DNA from: Nilaparvata lugens
Lineage: Eukaryota > Arthropoda > Insecta > Hemiptera > Delphacidae
Assembly: GCF_014356525.2 (NCBI RefSeq)
Contig: NC_052511.1
Span: 49,110,475-49,174,474, forward strand
Reading direction: 5' to 3'
DNA length: 64,000 bases
Numbering within the stretch: the first letter of the stretch is position 1; every line of letters begins with the position of its first letter. The notes under the pieces were generated by a model, which was not told the DNA's origin, ran no database searches, and was given only the letters and a program-made list of their open reading frames with translations. Below, one piece after another: positions 32,342 to 42,745 of the stretch. Position numbers and translations under genes: made by a program.

Positions 32342-32690
32342 CTCGTACCGGTATAAATAATATTGAAAAGTTATTTCAGAATTAATCCATTGAAATTACT
32401 CATTTTTAAATAGGATTTCTATTTTTCATAAAGAAATTCGGATAGTATACCTACCAAATATCTCAATTCCTGTTGTTTTGAAATTCAGATTGGTGTATCA
32501 CAGCTTTTTAAATTAGCCGCCATTTCAGGTTTGTATAAAAATAAAAATCTAATCTCAGTTATAAAATCAAATTGTGAAAAAAAAATATTTTCTTGATTAA
32601 TTTGAAATTAAATTGATTATTTTATCAAGGAAATGATAGTTATTATTAGATTAAATTTGATGGGATGAATTGAGTAACCGCTGTGTACAG
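32342..32690. other. AT-rich DNA, nothing recognised
   Basis: No coding or repeat feature supported. Confidence 0.4.
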
Positions 32691-32770
32691 TCAGTGGCAA
32701 AATGGAGAGACTTGGCAACGTTTTTCTCCTATCTTTCTTCACTGCCATTATAACGTGGACCTCACTATAT
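32690..32770 (-). repeat. Family C fragment
   Basis: 'cactgccattataacgtgga' followed by CCTCACTATA on the plus strand. Confidence 0.7.
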
Positions 32771-32969
32771 CAGCATTCTCAGGGAGTTATATTAGAAATG
32801 CTTCCTATTCAGCCGAAGCTGACACTTTAAATTGAATTCCACTGCGGAAGGAAATCTATAGAAATCTATAAAGCAAGTCAAAGTAGCTGCCTCGCGCCAT
32901 ATCTGCAGTCTATCAACAAGAAATGATTAATGAACAAGTTAATAAGGGACTAATTTCTGCACTGAACAG

Positions 32970-33175
32970 ATACTTCTTCTCCTTCTTCTTCTTCTTCTTC
33001 TTCTTCTTCTTCTTCTTCTCTTCTTCTTCTTCTTCTTCTTCTTCTTCTCCTTCTCTTCTTCTTTTTCTTCTTCTTCTTCTTCTTCTTCTTCTTCTTCTTC
33101 TTCTTCTTCTTCTTCTTCTTCTTCTTCTCCTCCTGTCTTCTTCTTCTTCTTCTTCTTCTCCTTCTTCTTCCAGCT
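32970..33175 (+). repeat. (TTC)n tract, two pure runs
   Basis: Pure runs at about 32976-33018 and 33067-33127, flanked on both sides by the direct repeat 'ctgcactgaacagat' (32957 and 33187). The Lys/Arg and Leu/Ser frames are artefacts. Confidence 0.9.
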
Positions 33176-33627
33176 CTAGTAATTCCTGCACTGAACAGAT
33201 TCTGCCCTTCCATTTCAACCTGTCAGTATTCCTTGCCGATAACACTGTAGCGTCCCATTTAAAAAATGCTGATATTTTGAAATGAGTCTTGCTATAATTA
33301 ATCATCCTGTTTTCGCCAGCAAAGTGATCGATGGAATGAGATATTCTCGCATGAAAATTACTCTAAGATCACTCTTTAATAATACTGAAATTATTTACTG
33401 AAGCATTTCTCAGGGAGCCTGTAATATAAACTGGGCTCAAAGTCTGTTAACAGATTGATTAATTATCGAAGCAAATGAGATCTGGATGAGTGAATGAGAT
33501 CTGGGACTTTCAAGTTTCTCAACATTTTAATTTAATACTGTACTTTGATAGAGATTCTCTCATTCTATCATGTTTCACTTTATTGAACACTAAAATTTGG
33601 TACAACTGACAAAAGAGATCTCCTTTC
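33176..33627. other. Non-coding DNA with an 'actgtcag' fragment
   Basis: 'ttcaacctgtcagtattcct' at 33214-33233 belongs to the MITE family seen at 51404. Nothing else recognised. Confidence 0.4.
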
Positions 33628-33680
33628 TCTTCTTCTTCTTCTTCTTTTTCTTCTTCTTCTTCTTCTCTTCTTCTTCTTCT

Positions 33681-33711
<31 letters not shown>

Positions 33712-33783
33712 GCCTTCAAGGATTAGGCTGATTTGTCTGTTCTGACTCACCATTTTCAGACTTATTATTGATTGTTAAAATAA
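33628..33783 (-). mobile_element. RTE 3' terminus followed by (GAA)n tail
   Basis: The minus strand from 33783 reads NKSENGESEQTNQPNP and a stop. Within about 10 bases it enters GAAGAGGAAGAAGAAG and a GAA tract that reaches 33628. NQPNP plus stop is the C-terminal signature I associate with the RTE-type proteins whose remnants lie nearby. The trinucleotide run is in the position of the element's 3' tail. Confidence 0.6.
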
Positions 33784-33825
33784 TGTAATATGATAATTAT
33801 TTGTCAACTGATCAAGTTACGAAAG

Positions 33826-34142
33826 AGGTCATCATCATCTTACGTACAAGGATTAGGTTAATGCCTATTCCGACTTACAAACAGCTTATTAGTATCTAAA
33901 TTTCAATTATCACAAAATTACGCTATAATATATACAAGTAGTGTAGTTATTGCCATCTTTTCCGTGGCCTACCAATAGATCTTTTTCCTGCCGGTTCATA
34001 ATTCAATTGCTTGCTTCCCCAAGGTTCTGCTAATATTGCCACATACCACTTGAAATTTTCCAATCTTTTTCTCGATATCCAAATCTTCACTATAACTGAT
34101 GTCGCATCCCAAATATGTATATTTCGACACTTGCTCTAGAAC
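33826..34142 (-). pseudogene. RTE-type reverse transcriptase C-terminal remnant with deletion
   Basis: From 34142 the minus strand reads VLEQVSKYTYLGCDISYSED, then IEKKIGKFQVVCGNISRTLG. It jumps, after an internal deletion and a stop, to PAGKRSIGRPRKRWQ and ends at the stop codon 33947-33949. These are the 'KYLG' region and the terminal 'GRPRxRW' of insect RTE-type proteins. The stretch between them (the YGSETW region, present at 19.5 kb) is lost. The sequence then continues to a tail with 'cctaatccttg' and (GAT)n at about 33830. Confidence 0.75.
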
Positions 34143-34341
34143 TTCACGAAAGAGATAAAGATACAAATAAGAGAAGCGAGAGATATCAGATAATAAATAA
34201 TAGGAGAATATTTTGTCAATAAGCAGGAGACATCTTGAAGAGAGAGAAAGATAAGGGAATGAAAGGCAACATAAAATAAGAGAGGAGAAGAAATATATTT
34301 CTCTTATCTCCCTTCTCTTTGAACACTCAGAACCCCCCAGC

Positions 34342-34342
<1 letters not shown>

Positions 34343-34397
<55 letters not shown>
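34343..34397. repeat. (TA)n microsatellite
   Basis: About 25 uninterrupted TA units. Confidence 0.98.
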
Positions 34398-34398
<1 letters not shown>

Positions 34399-34502
34399 AG
34401 GTAGAAATATACAGATATATTATAATATATAGGAGACTAGCTCTCACCGAGCTATACAATATTTTCTCAGGGGAAATTAAAAACTGTTTATCAATGAATG
34501 CA

Positions 34503-34727
34503 AAGAAGTTGAAAGTTGCGAATAAATTTGAGTACACAGGAAAATTAGATGTTTTCTATCTTCTACTGTACGGTACAAGGAGGAAAATGGTAAATACTCA
34601 TCTGACTTTCAAATTAATGGAAGTAATTACTGTTGAAAGAGTCTGCTACTTAATTTAAATGTGAGTTATGATATTTTGCAACTTTAATTTCTTTCAATTA
34701 TAATCATGTGTTTTACCACAAAGTATA
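34503..34727. repeat. Left arm of a 2-kb-spaced inverted repeat
   Basis: Pairs with 36348-36562 in inverse orientation over about 220 bp at roughly 85-90% identity by eye. Both arms abut ends of family B, so this may be host sequence or an element in which two family B copies met head to head. Confidence 0.75.
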
Positions 34728-34930
34728 CTAGTAGTTCTGTGAACAGTAGACCTCACGCAGTTTCCTCATCCACAAGTATCTGATGTCACCTGTTCTAGTT
34801 GATTCAGTTGAATCACAATTCACAGTTGAATCATAATTTACTCTCGAAAACTGATATTTGTTTTCTCCAAGATCGGAAACTCACTCAGGTTAATAAACTC
34901 AGTTCACGTTCAAATTTGTATCCAATACGA
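34728..34930. mobile_element. Family B end
   Basis: ACTAGTAGTTCTGTGAACAG at 34730 and the following 200 bp match 46270-46462 inverted, including 'aaactcagttcacgttcaaa'. Confidence 0.7.
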
Positions 34931-35682
34931 TGAATATAGAAGAAATTTGCCATTTTTTGTGTATTGGAATTTACACTCAACAATAAATTTTCCACTTTTC
35001 GACCGAATTTGACTTATGATGCATGATTTTGGACCGCCTTGACGAGCCGAGAAGAATGAAGTGTAGTACGATGAAATCTGAGCATTGTGTCAGAAGTTAT
35101 AATTGTTTGAAATTTTAATCCTTGAGGTGTCCTCAAGCGCGCCTCTCCACTAGGAAATTCTGAAATGAAGTGCATCTAACGGGTGATTCTCATAGAACAT
35201 AATCTTATGAACTTATGTCATTGTGCGAAATATCAATGTGAAGACTAGTAGTTGGTGATGATGGTTTGAAGCTGAATTAGGTGTTTTCACAATACAAGAA
35301 GCATTGTTGTCAGGTGTACCTGGACATCTATATGAGATAGAGCGCTCTACCTGATCTCAGATTGTAGAGCACAAAAATACGCCAGAAGGATTTTGAATAT
35401 TATACATCTGAATGGTAACGATCGGAAGATATTGTTGATAAAAAACTAAAATTCATCAAATTTGATTTTTTCTTCAAATTTTACTCATTTTTGAAAAATC
35501 ATAACTCAGTACTCAATGAAGACAGAGAGTTCCGAATGATCTCATTTTATTCAGAATTTCATAATCTAGAAAAAATATAGAGCAAATTTTTCTGTCCGAT
35601 TACGAGATTTGGCAGAAATAGCTGAAAACTGGAAAATGAGCCGAAAATACGAGGTTTTTAGGCCACTCCGTATCTAGCCTGT
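34931..35682. other. Unclassified non-coding DNA
   Basis: Sequence of dispersed-repeat character ('gaatttgacttatgatgcat', 'ggaccgccttgacgagccga'), but no second copy in this window. No reading frame of note. Confidence 0.35.
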
Positions 35683-35805
35683 ATATAACCTGTTCCGACT
35701 CACAACTAGCCAATTAATCAAATAAACATTTAAAAAAATCACATTATTGCCATCGCTTGCGTGGTCTGCCAACATCTCTTCTGCCTACTGGCTGATAATA
35801 TTATA
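35683..35805 (-). pseudogene. RTE-type protein terminal fragment
   Basis: The minus strand reads PVGRRDVGRPRKRWQ and stops at 35744-35746. This is the same 'GRPRKRWQ' end as at 33.95 kb. Downstream comes GAGTCGGAACAGGTTATATA, the equivalent of the SEQ-containing tail. Only the last few dozen codons are present. Confidence 0.65.
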
Positions 35806-35837
35806 GACTATGATATTCAGAGAAGCCGTCTTTTCAC

Positions 35838-35891
35838 AAACGTCTTCTCTGATTGGTTCTCCTGGATTCAATCGCGGTTTAAATTTAGTTT
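35838..35891. repeat. MITE P2 fragment
   Basis: 'gtcttctctgattggttctc' plus 'caatcgcggtttaaattta' resembles one arm of P2. Confidence 0.5.
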
Positions 35892-35962
35892 CATTTTGGA
35901 ACTTATACTCCTATGAGGCCTATTGGGCTTATCTGATCATCTCACCATCAATTACTAGTAAT

Positions 35963-36345
35963 TGACCGAAGGTCTAAGTAAAAGTGAGGTCTAAGATTCA
36001 AGTCGACGGTTTTGCATTTCTCTTAATGTTTAAATGTTTATATGTTGCGCATTTACGGCGAAACGCGGTAATAGATTTTCATGAAATTTGACAGGTATAT
36101 TCCTTTTTTTTCAAAGTAGATAATATATATAGTGATATCAGAGTAAGGAGGATTTCTTTTTCTTTCCATATATTATCCTTAAAATGCACAATTTCAAAGA
36201 GAAAACCTTGTGTCTTCATCGACGCGCAGTTGAAAAAGGAATATTCCTGCCAAATCTCAGAGAATTCTATCAACGCGTTTGGCCGTAATCGCGTTACATA
36301 CAGACAAAAGAAAATCCGAGTTGAAACATAGACTTACTACGTTCA
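35963..36345. mobile_element. Family B pieces
   Basis: 'attgaccgaaggtctaagta' then 'gcgcatttacggcgaaacgc' and 'gaaatttgacaggtatattc'. A second, variant piece ends with 'cgagttgaaacatagactta' at 36319-36338. Confidence 0.65.
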
Positions 36346-36347
36346 GT

Positions 36348-36562
36348 CAATATACTTTGTGGTAAAACACATAATTATAATTGAAAGAAATTATAGTTGC
36401 AAAATATCATGAACTCACATTTAAAATAAGTAGCAGACTCCTTCAACAATAATTAAATCCATTTGAAAGTCACATGAGTATTCACCATTTTTCTCCCTCT
36501 ACAGCAGAAGATGAATAACATCTAGTTTCCTGTGAACTCAAATTTATTCGCAACTTCCAACT
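36348..36562. repeat. Right arm of the 2-kb-spaced inverted repeat
   Basis: Inverted partner of 34503-34727. Confidence 0.75.
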
Positions 36563-36609
36563 TCCGTGTTAAAACTCCGTGTTAAAACATAGACCTCACT
36601 ACGTTCGGT

Positions 36610-36870
36610 CAATTATTTCTCATCAAAAAGACCTCTAACTCTAAACTTTCAAATTCCCTTGCATAATTTCCAAGAAACAGTTCCTAGGTCGTAAAACTCA
36701 CACGACCCATCAGAAAGTGCTCAAAATAGCTCAGAAAATACACAACAATAACTACTACTGTATATACTACCACACACAGAGTCTGATTGCGAAAACATAT
36801 ATTTCGCGTCGGCAAACACGGAAAGTTAGCATTACAGCAATCATAACGAGAAAAGTTTTGCAAAAAGTGC
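36610..36870. other. Unique-looking DNA
   Basis: No homology recognised. The 94-codon frame at 36717-37001 runs into the GAA tract. Confidence 0.35.
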
Positions 36871-36872
36871 GA

Positions 36873-36956
36873 AGAAAAGAAGAAGAAGAAGAAGAAGAAG
36901 AAGAAGAAGAAGAAATAAGAAAGGATACGGTGAAGTGGAGGAAGAAGAAGAAGAAG
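36873..36956 (+). repeat. (GAA)n microsatellite
   Basis: Pure run at about 36877-36914, with a second short run at 36938-36956. Confidence 0.95.
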
Positions 36957-37087
36957 AACTTTGTGCCATTAGCAATCTTGAAAAGAAGTTGGAAACGATG
37001 ATGTTGTTCCCCTCTCAACCCCCCTGCCTTAAGTACCCTACAATTCCCCCTCAACCAAACTCCCCCCACACCTCTCCATAATAACAC

Positions 37088-37200
37088 TATAGTGAGGTCC
37101 ACGTTATAATGGCAGTATTCGATCAGCGTTGGTGTTGCTATCCTTGTCTATCATTCGACAAAGCAGATAGCACTATCCTTTCTTAGCTCCGCAACTTTGA
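37088..37200 (+). repeat. Family C copy (variant)
   Basis: 'ctatagtgaggtccacgtta' at 37088 followed by 'taatggcagtattcgatcag' and 'acaaagcagatagcactatc', the variant shared with 9200-9325. Confidence 0.75.
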
Positions 37201-37465
37201 CATTTATCGTATTTCAACAATGTAGAAATATGATAAATTGATGAAGTATCTCTCTGTATAGAAGGCTCAACAACGTCTCAATCATGAAAATCTATCAATT
37301 TATCATTAAAAAATATAGTTAGCTGCCGAATAAAATTTAATTTATTGATTATGTCAACAATAATGATAACATTTTATTGTCAGGAAGCCTTATTATATAG
37401 CATGGACAAAGCCATTAGTTTTATAACTAATAACAGTTAGGTCACAAGCTAGAATTTGTTATCAC
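37201..37465. other. AT-rich DNA
   Basis: Nothing recognised. Confidence 0.4.
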
Positions 37466-38290
37466 AATGGCCCATATGAATAAAACCAGAGCAAATGCTC
37501 ATGAGCAAGAGCATGGAGCACAAGGTTTTGCTCATGAGCAAAAGGTAGAAGCAAAAGCATTTGCTCATTTTTATATGAATAAGCTTTACCTTATACTCTT
37601 ACCTTATGCTCCTTAACACTGGAGCAAATGCACACGTATTTTAAAGTATTTTCATCAGCTGATTCGCTTTTGTAGCCTTACTTTAGTTTTATAGCTCACG
37701 GAAGCGCTAAATATGCAAGTAGGGTGCACCACTTGTGTTTGCGTCGTCTGCTCTATTCATGAATAGAGTTTTAGGTTAGTTGAGTTTAGAATTTTGAAAT
37801 AATAGCGTGAAAAAATGACATCTCTATAATAATCTTCAGCATATTACTATAATATTAATAGCCTTCTTATAATCGTCTACACTCTCATCTTCTTAATGCC
37901 TATTTCCTATTTGTGATGGCTATCTTTATAACATATATTTGGTATTTATTCTTTTGTAAGGATAATGGTGATATATATCATGGTTGAATCTGAAAAGAGT
38001 TTTATAGCTCTCAACTATTGGTTGTGATCGTATCTGGTCTAGTTTCCTCTTCCTCATACGAATTAGTTGAGCCATTTTACTATGAGCAAAGGTGATAAGC
38101 TGCTCTAGTCTAGACTCACGTTTTTGAAGCAATTGCTTCAAAAGTTGAGCAAATGCTCTAGTTTATTCATACAATTTTGAGCAAAAGCTTTTACTTTTGA
38201 GCAAATGCTCAAACTATTTTTTCGATGAGCATGAGCAAAAGGTTTTGCTCACGTTTATTAAGCATATGCTCAACTTTATTCATATGGCAC
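37466..38290. mobile_element. TIR element built on GAGCAAAWGCTC palindromes
   Basis: The termini are CCATATGAATAAA and its complement. The next 110 bp on the left and 160 bp on the right are packed with GAGCAAATGCTC, TGCTCATGAGCA and GAGCAAAAGG-type words, about a dozen in all. The interior (about 37600-38150) is ordinary sequence with a 71-codon minus-strand frame, MKQLLQKRESRLEQLITFAH..., for which I recognise no family. Confidence 0.7.
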
Positions 38291-38454
38291 ATTATGTTCA
38301 TATGACACTCAAAAAATTCGGTCAATTTATAAAAAAGATTTGGAATCAGTCATTCGTACATATTTTGTTCAAATACTTTTTGAGACATACAACAAATATG
38401 AGGAGGCATTTTATCCAACATTTTCTGCTATTCATGCAGCAATTATGAACAGTT

Positions 38455-38580
38455 GATATTACATCAGATAGACCGGTTATACAACCATATTTTATAGAAG
38501 GCAGTGGCATCGTAGAGCATTGTCAACTCTGTTCTCCTATATTTCTTACTGCTACTGTTGTAAACCGTTATCAGCCATCC
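38455..38580 (+). repeat. Diverged family C copy
   Basis: 'tagaaggcagtggcatcgta' and 'ctgttctcctatatttct' are shared family C blocks in rearranged order. Confidence 0.5.
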
Positions 38581-38581
38581 T

Positions 38582-38735
38582 CTTTATTTATTTATTTATT
38601 TATTCGTGGACAGAATCACAAATCATAAAAATGATTAGGAGGAACAACAGGCTTGGCCCAATCTATTCCATTCCCAAATTTTGATAATTAATAAAGTTCA
38701 AAAATAGGTTATGTTTCTACTGTAAAACGTTCAAG
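38582..38735 (-). repeat. Retroposon 3' end with (AAAT)n tail
   Basis: On the minus strand, 'gggaatggaatagattgggc' leads to 'gattctgtccacg' and then AATAAATAAATAAATAAA. Related sequence without the tail occurs at 49430-49570 and within family D copy 1. Confidence 0.6.
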
Positions 38736-38774
38736 TCAATTTTCGTCCAAGATATAATATATAAGCTAACATTT

Positions 38775-38860
38775 TGAATTTAGAAGACAGTGGCAAAGCA
38801 GAGAATCGGCAACGCTGCTCTCCTATCTTTCTCCACTGCCATTAAACGTGGACCTTTTAT
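38775..38860 (+). repeat. Family C fragment
   Basis: 'agaatcggcaacgctgctct', 'cactgccattaaacgtggac'. It lies just before the gap. Confidence 0.65.
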
Positions 38861-38900
38861 GAACCCCTTTCCAACCTCTCCACAACCAACACATCGCAAA

Positions 38901-39000
38901 NNNNNNNNNNNNNNNNNNNNNNNNNNNNNNNNNNNNNNNNNNNNNNNNNNNNNNNNNNNNNNNNNNNNNNNNNNNNNNNNNNNNNNNNNNNNNNNNNNNN
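38901..39000. other. Assembly gap, 100 N
   Basis: Exactly 100 N. The right flank is the end of retrotransposon copy 1. A near-identical copy lies 3 kb away, which may explain the break. Confidence 0.99.
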
Positions 39001-40695
39001 TGGTTGTCATGTGATCGTTCTAGGGCCGGACAGTTTCAGTCATTTGTTCCAAAATATGTTTTTTTAAAGTCAGTTGAAGCTCGCTCGGCTCTCGATAGAC
39101 CTGATAGAAACAGGAAGTGTATTCCATGCACGACAGGCACTGACTAAGAAGGATTTTGTGAAAATAGTAGTTCGATGATTGGGTATCCTTAAAGTACTTT
39201 CTCCGGTTCTAGTATGTGAAGCATCTATCCTCCTACCTTCAGAGACAAATTTGAAATCATCTTTAAAATAGTTCGGATTACCGTATTTCAAGATATCTCT
39301 AACAAGCTTGACTATTCGAAAAAGCCTCTGATCGGGAAGCTTCAATGTTGAACTAGCAATGTGGGCTGGGGTGATATGATCATGGCGTTGGAGAGAGTAG
39401 ACGAAACGTAGACAATAATTTTGGCAACGCTGTAGTTTATCATTCAGAGTGACTTGCATATCATTAAGAACAGAATTACAATACATTAAATGTGGGAAGA
39501 TGAGAGATTGAACCAATAATAATTTAATGTTTCTAGGGAGGATATCGTGCATTTTCTTCAATGCATGCATGGCTGAGAATACCTTTTTACAAGTTTTGTT
39601 CACTTGTTCTGACCAGTCAAGAGTATTATTCATAATAATGCCTAAATTTTAACTGAGCTACAGTAAGGAATGTCATTACCGTCTACACTAATTTTGTGAA
39701 TCGATTCAAGGTCAATATTGTTTATAAGACGAGAATATCCAATTATAATGGGTTGTGTTTTGATGGATTAAGCTTAAGGCCATTTTTCTTTGTCCATTCC
39801 ACTATCGAATTGATATCCTGATTCATTATTCCAACTGTTTCATTAATTTTTGTTATGGGACAGCTTAAATAGATTTGAAGGTCGTCTGCATAAGTATGGA
39901 AACTGGAGAATTTGATAATGGAAGAAAGGTCATTAGCATACAAAGTGAAGAGGAGAGGCCTAAAATTGAACCTTGTGGTACTCCATGCATAACGTTTTTC
40001 CAAGTTGACTTTTTGTCACCGACAGATACACATTGTTTCCTACCTAATAGATAGGATTTAAACCAAACTAACGAGTTGTGACTGAAACCAAGAATAGCCA
40101 ACTTATTCAGAAGGACTGTATGATCAACAGTATCGAATGCTTTAGAAAAATCAAATAGGGTGAGGATGGTGCATTTTCTTTGGTCCATAGCTAACCTTAT
40201 ATCATCAGTGACACGAAGCAGAGCTGTCTCAGTTGAATGGAATTTTCTAAAGCCTGATTGAAAGTTATGAAGCTTACTATTGTTGTCTAGAAATTTTACA
40301 ACTTGAGCATGAATGAGTCTTTCTAGCACTTTGGACAATGCAGGTAAAATACTGATTGGTCTAAAATCCTCAACTTTATTGGGTGATGGAACTTTATTTA
40401 GAGGGCGAACCAGAGCAAACTTCCAGTTTTCAGGGAAAATGCCTTCTTCAAGTGACTTGTTGAAAATGTATGTAATGGTTGGTAAAACAGCAAATAACAT
40501 CTTCTTGATAAATTTAATAGGAATTTTGTCTACACCCATAGCATTACTATGAATACGTTGAATTGCTCTGAAAGTGTCTTCTTCTGAGATTGGATGGAAA
40601 TGAAATTGATCAGTGATTGGTAAATCTAAGTTTGTAACCTGCTCTTCAAGATCATCTATATGATTAGCAATGACAATTTCGTCGCATTGGTTAGA
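39001..40695 (-). mobile_element. Non-LTR retrotransposon, copy 1
   Basis: Carries the end of ORF2 of a CR1/Jockey-type element. It extends about 250 bp further upstream (5') than copy 2, still open, reading ANHIDDLEEQV and FRAIQRIHSNAMGVDKIPIK. It breaks off in GA-repeat DNA at about 40700. No endonuclease domain or 5' UTR is present. The 3' end is hidden by the gap. Confidence 0.85.
39070..40695 (-). pseudogene. ORF2 reverse transcriptase, copy 1, several frameshifts
   Basis: Non-LTR reverse transcriptase that would copy element RNA at the nicked target. Visible in order: FRPISILPALSKVLERLI, SGFRKFHSTETALLRV, DFSKAFDTVDH, GVPQGSILG, YADDLQIY (the catalytic Asp pair; its YADD codons are 39881-39892), LNPSK, then a thumb/C-terminal part LVQSLIFPHLMYCNSVLNDM and AWNTLPVSIRSI. 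One G missing near 39958 breaks the palm frame, one A missing near 39763 breaks the join to the C-terminal part, and one T missing near 39648 ends it. The first and third breaks are absent from copy 2. Copy 1 is dead as assembled. Confidence 0.88.
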
Positions 40696-40699
40696 GTGT

Positions 40700-40801
40700 G
40701 AAACGAAAGAGAGAGAGAGAGAGAGTGAGGGAGAAAAAATGGATGTAGAGATAAAGTGATAGGAAGGGATGAAAATGAGGAACAGGGAATTTCTGATACT
40801 G

Positions 40802-40848
<47 letters not shown>

Positions 40849-40915
40849 GGGAGAAAAAATGGATGTAGAGATAAAGTGATAGGAAGGGATGAAAATGAGG
40901 AACAGGGAATAGAAG
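40700..40915. repeat. GA tracts with 120-bp tandem duplication
   Basis: GTGAGGGAGAAAAAATGG occurs at 40725 and 40845, and 66 bp following each are identical. (GA)n runs precede each copy. Confidence 0.9.
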
Positions 40916-40959
40916 CCTTAACTATTGCTACCTCAACCATCCAATGCCTATATTAGCTG

Positions 40960-41370
40960 ATTTCTTCTTCCTTTTAATCTTCTTTTCCTTCTCCTTCTTC
41001 CCCATCTCCTTCTTCCCCTTCTCCATCATTTCCTTCTTCTCTTTTTCTTCTTCTTGTACAGTTTTTCTTCTTCGTCTTCACCTTCTTCACTAATGTTCGT
41101 TTGTTATATTCGGCTGTACACCTCTATACCCTTTCTCTCTGACTCTTCCTTCATCTCTCTCACTCTCTCTCTCTCTTCCACCTCTTCCTTACATCTTTTT
41201 CTCTTTTTTCCTCTTCTTCTTTCACATCTACTTCTGACCTCCTTCTCTCGTTTCAATGAAGGCCGTTATCTGTGGTTACCTTTCACCTATCATTCAAGTT
41301 CATCAGAGTCTAAAGGATGTGAAGAAGAAGAGAGAGAGGAGGTTAGAGATGCTATGAGGAGAGAGAGTGA
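40960..41370. repeat. Pyrimidine-rich then GA-rich low-complexity DNA
   Basis: TTC/CTC-rich sequence with no stable period, followed by GA-rich sequence. The 110-codon Ser-rich frame at 41054 is compositional. Confidence 0.6.
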
Positions 41371-41690
41371 GATAGAGATTGATTGATTGATTGTTTGAGT
41401 ACTTTATTTATGTAGATTACAATATATACTGGCTTATACACTTATATACAATAGCTTACAATACAGCAAAGTTATAGATGAATTTACATAATATAGACTA
41501 AGAAAATAACTATTGAACTGTATATGATATGAAAAAGCAATTTGTAATATAATAACTATAGATAATAATCATATTGTTATGCATCTACATAAATTGGCGG
41601 AGCTTTGGACATATCAATGTCCATTCTTTGGGAAGAATATTAAAAATATCCTCCCCACTAACTCTCTACCAAAACGTTAATTTCGTTATT
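41371..41690 (-). mobile_element. Family T retroposon 3' end, copy 3
   Basis: (GATT)n at 41376-41396 then GAGTACTTTATTTATGTAGA and the rest of the family to 'ccactaactctctaccaaa'. Orientation is the same as the other two copies. Confidence 0.7.
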
Positions 41691-41699
41691 TAAACTAAG

Positions 41700-41978
41700 G
41701 ATTTATTTATTAATGGAAATATTGTAAAAGTTTTAATCAATATGAATATTGAAGAGAAAAAACAAAAAATTGATAAAGTAAAATAATTATATAGGTAGAT
41801 AAGATCAAATAATTGATTAATAAAATGAAGTAGGCTGAAAGTAGATCAGGGTTATCAAATTTCAGTAATATACAGCAGTATGCAGTGGATAATTGAAATA
41901 ACATGAGTTTATATAATATATATATATACAATTCGTTCTATAACATGGTTTAAAGGTTTATATTGGTGGAATGGGTGA
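41700..41978. other. AT-rich DNA
   Basis: Probably includes the 3' UTR or flank of retrotransposon copy 2. The boundary cannot be set because the equivalent part of copy 1 is in the gap. Confidence 0.4.
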
Positions 41979-41988
41979 GGGATGGTTG

Positions 41989-42745
41989 TCATGTGATCGT
42001 TCTAGGCCGGACAGTTTCAGTCATTTGTTCCAAAATATGTTTTTTTAAAGTCAGGTTGAAGCTCGCTCGGCTCTCGATAGACCTGATAGAAACAGGAAGT
42101 GTATTCCATGCACGACAGGCACTGACTAAGAAGGATTTTGTGAAAATAGTAGTTCGATGATTGGGTATCCTTAAAGTACTTTCTCCGGTTCTAGTATGTG
42201 AAGCATCTATCCTCCTACCTTCAGAGACAAATTTGAAATCATCTTTAAAATAGTTCGGATTACCGTATTTCAAGATATCTCTAACAAGCTTGACTATTCG
42301 AAAAAGCCTCTGATCGGGAAGCTTCAATGTTGAACTAGCAATGTGGGCTGGGGTGATATGATCATGGCGTTGGAGAGAGTAGACGAAACGTAGACAATAA
42401 TTTTGGCAACGCTGTAGTTTATCATTCAGAGTGACTTGCATATCATTAAGAACAGAATTACAATACATTAAATGTGGGAAGATGAGAGATTGAACCAATA
42501 ATAATTTAATGTTTCTAGGGAGGATATCGTGCATTTTCTTCAATGCATGCATGGCTGAGAATACCTTTTTACAAGTTTTGTTCACTTGTTCTGACCAGTC
42601 AAGAGTATTATTCATAATAATGCCTAAATTTTTAACTGAGCTACAGTAAGGAATGTCATTACCGTCTACACTAATTTTGTGAATCGATTCAAGGTCAATA
42701 TTGTTTATAAGACGAGAATATCCAATTATAATGGGTTGTGTTTTG
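41989..42745 (-). pseudogene. Reverse transcriptase C-terminal part, copy 2
   Basis: Out of phase with the palm frame. It reads SVDGNDIPYCSSVKNLGIIM, then TLDWSEQVNKTCKKVFSAMH, LVQSLIFPHLMYCNSVLNDM and FTKSFLVSACRAWNTLPVSI. It ends with RPRTIT and a stop at 41989. The 'VKNLGI' motif and the 'RAWNxLP' motif are typical of the region after the polymerase in CR1/Jockey-type ORF2. From an ATG the frame is 208 codons; homology extends about 40 codons further upstream. Confidence 0.85.

Noticed and set aside
32913..33305. Lys/Arg/Glu-rich 130-codon minus-strand frame and its plus-strand Leu/Ser counterpart
   Set aside because: They arise from TTC tracts at 32976-33127 and have no other support.
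34343..34397. Promoter TATA element
   Set aside because: It is a long (TA)n microsatellite with no initiator or downstream gene.
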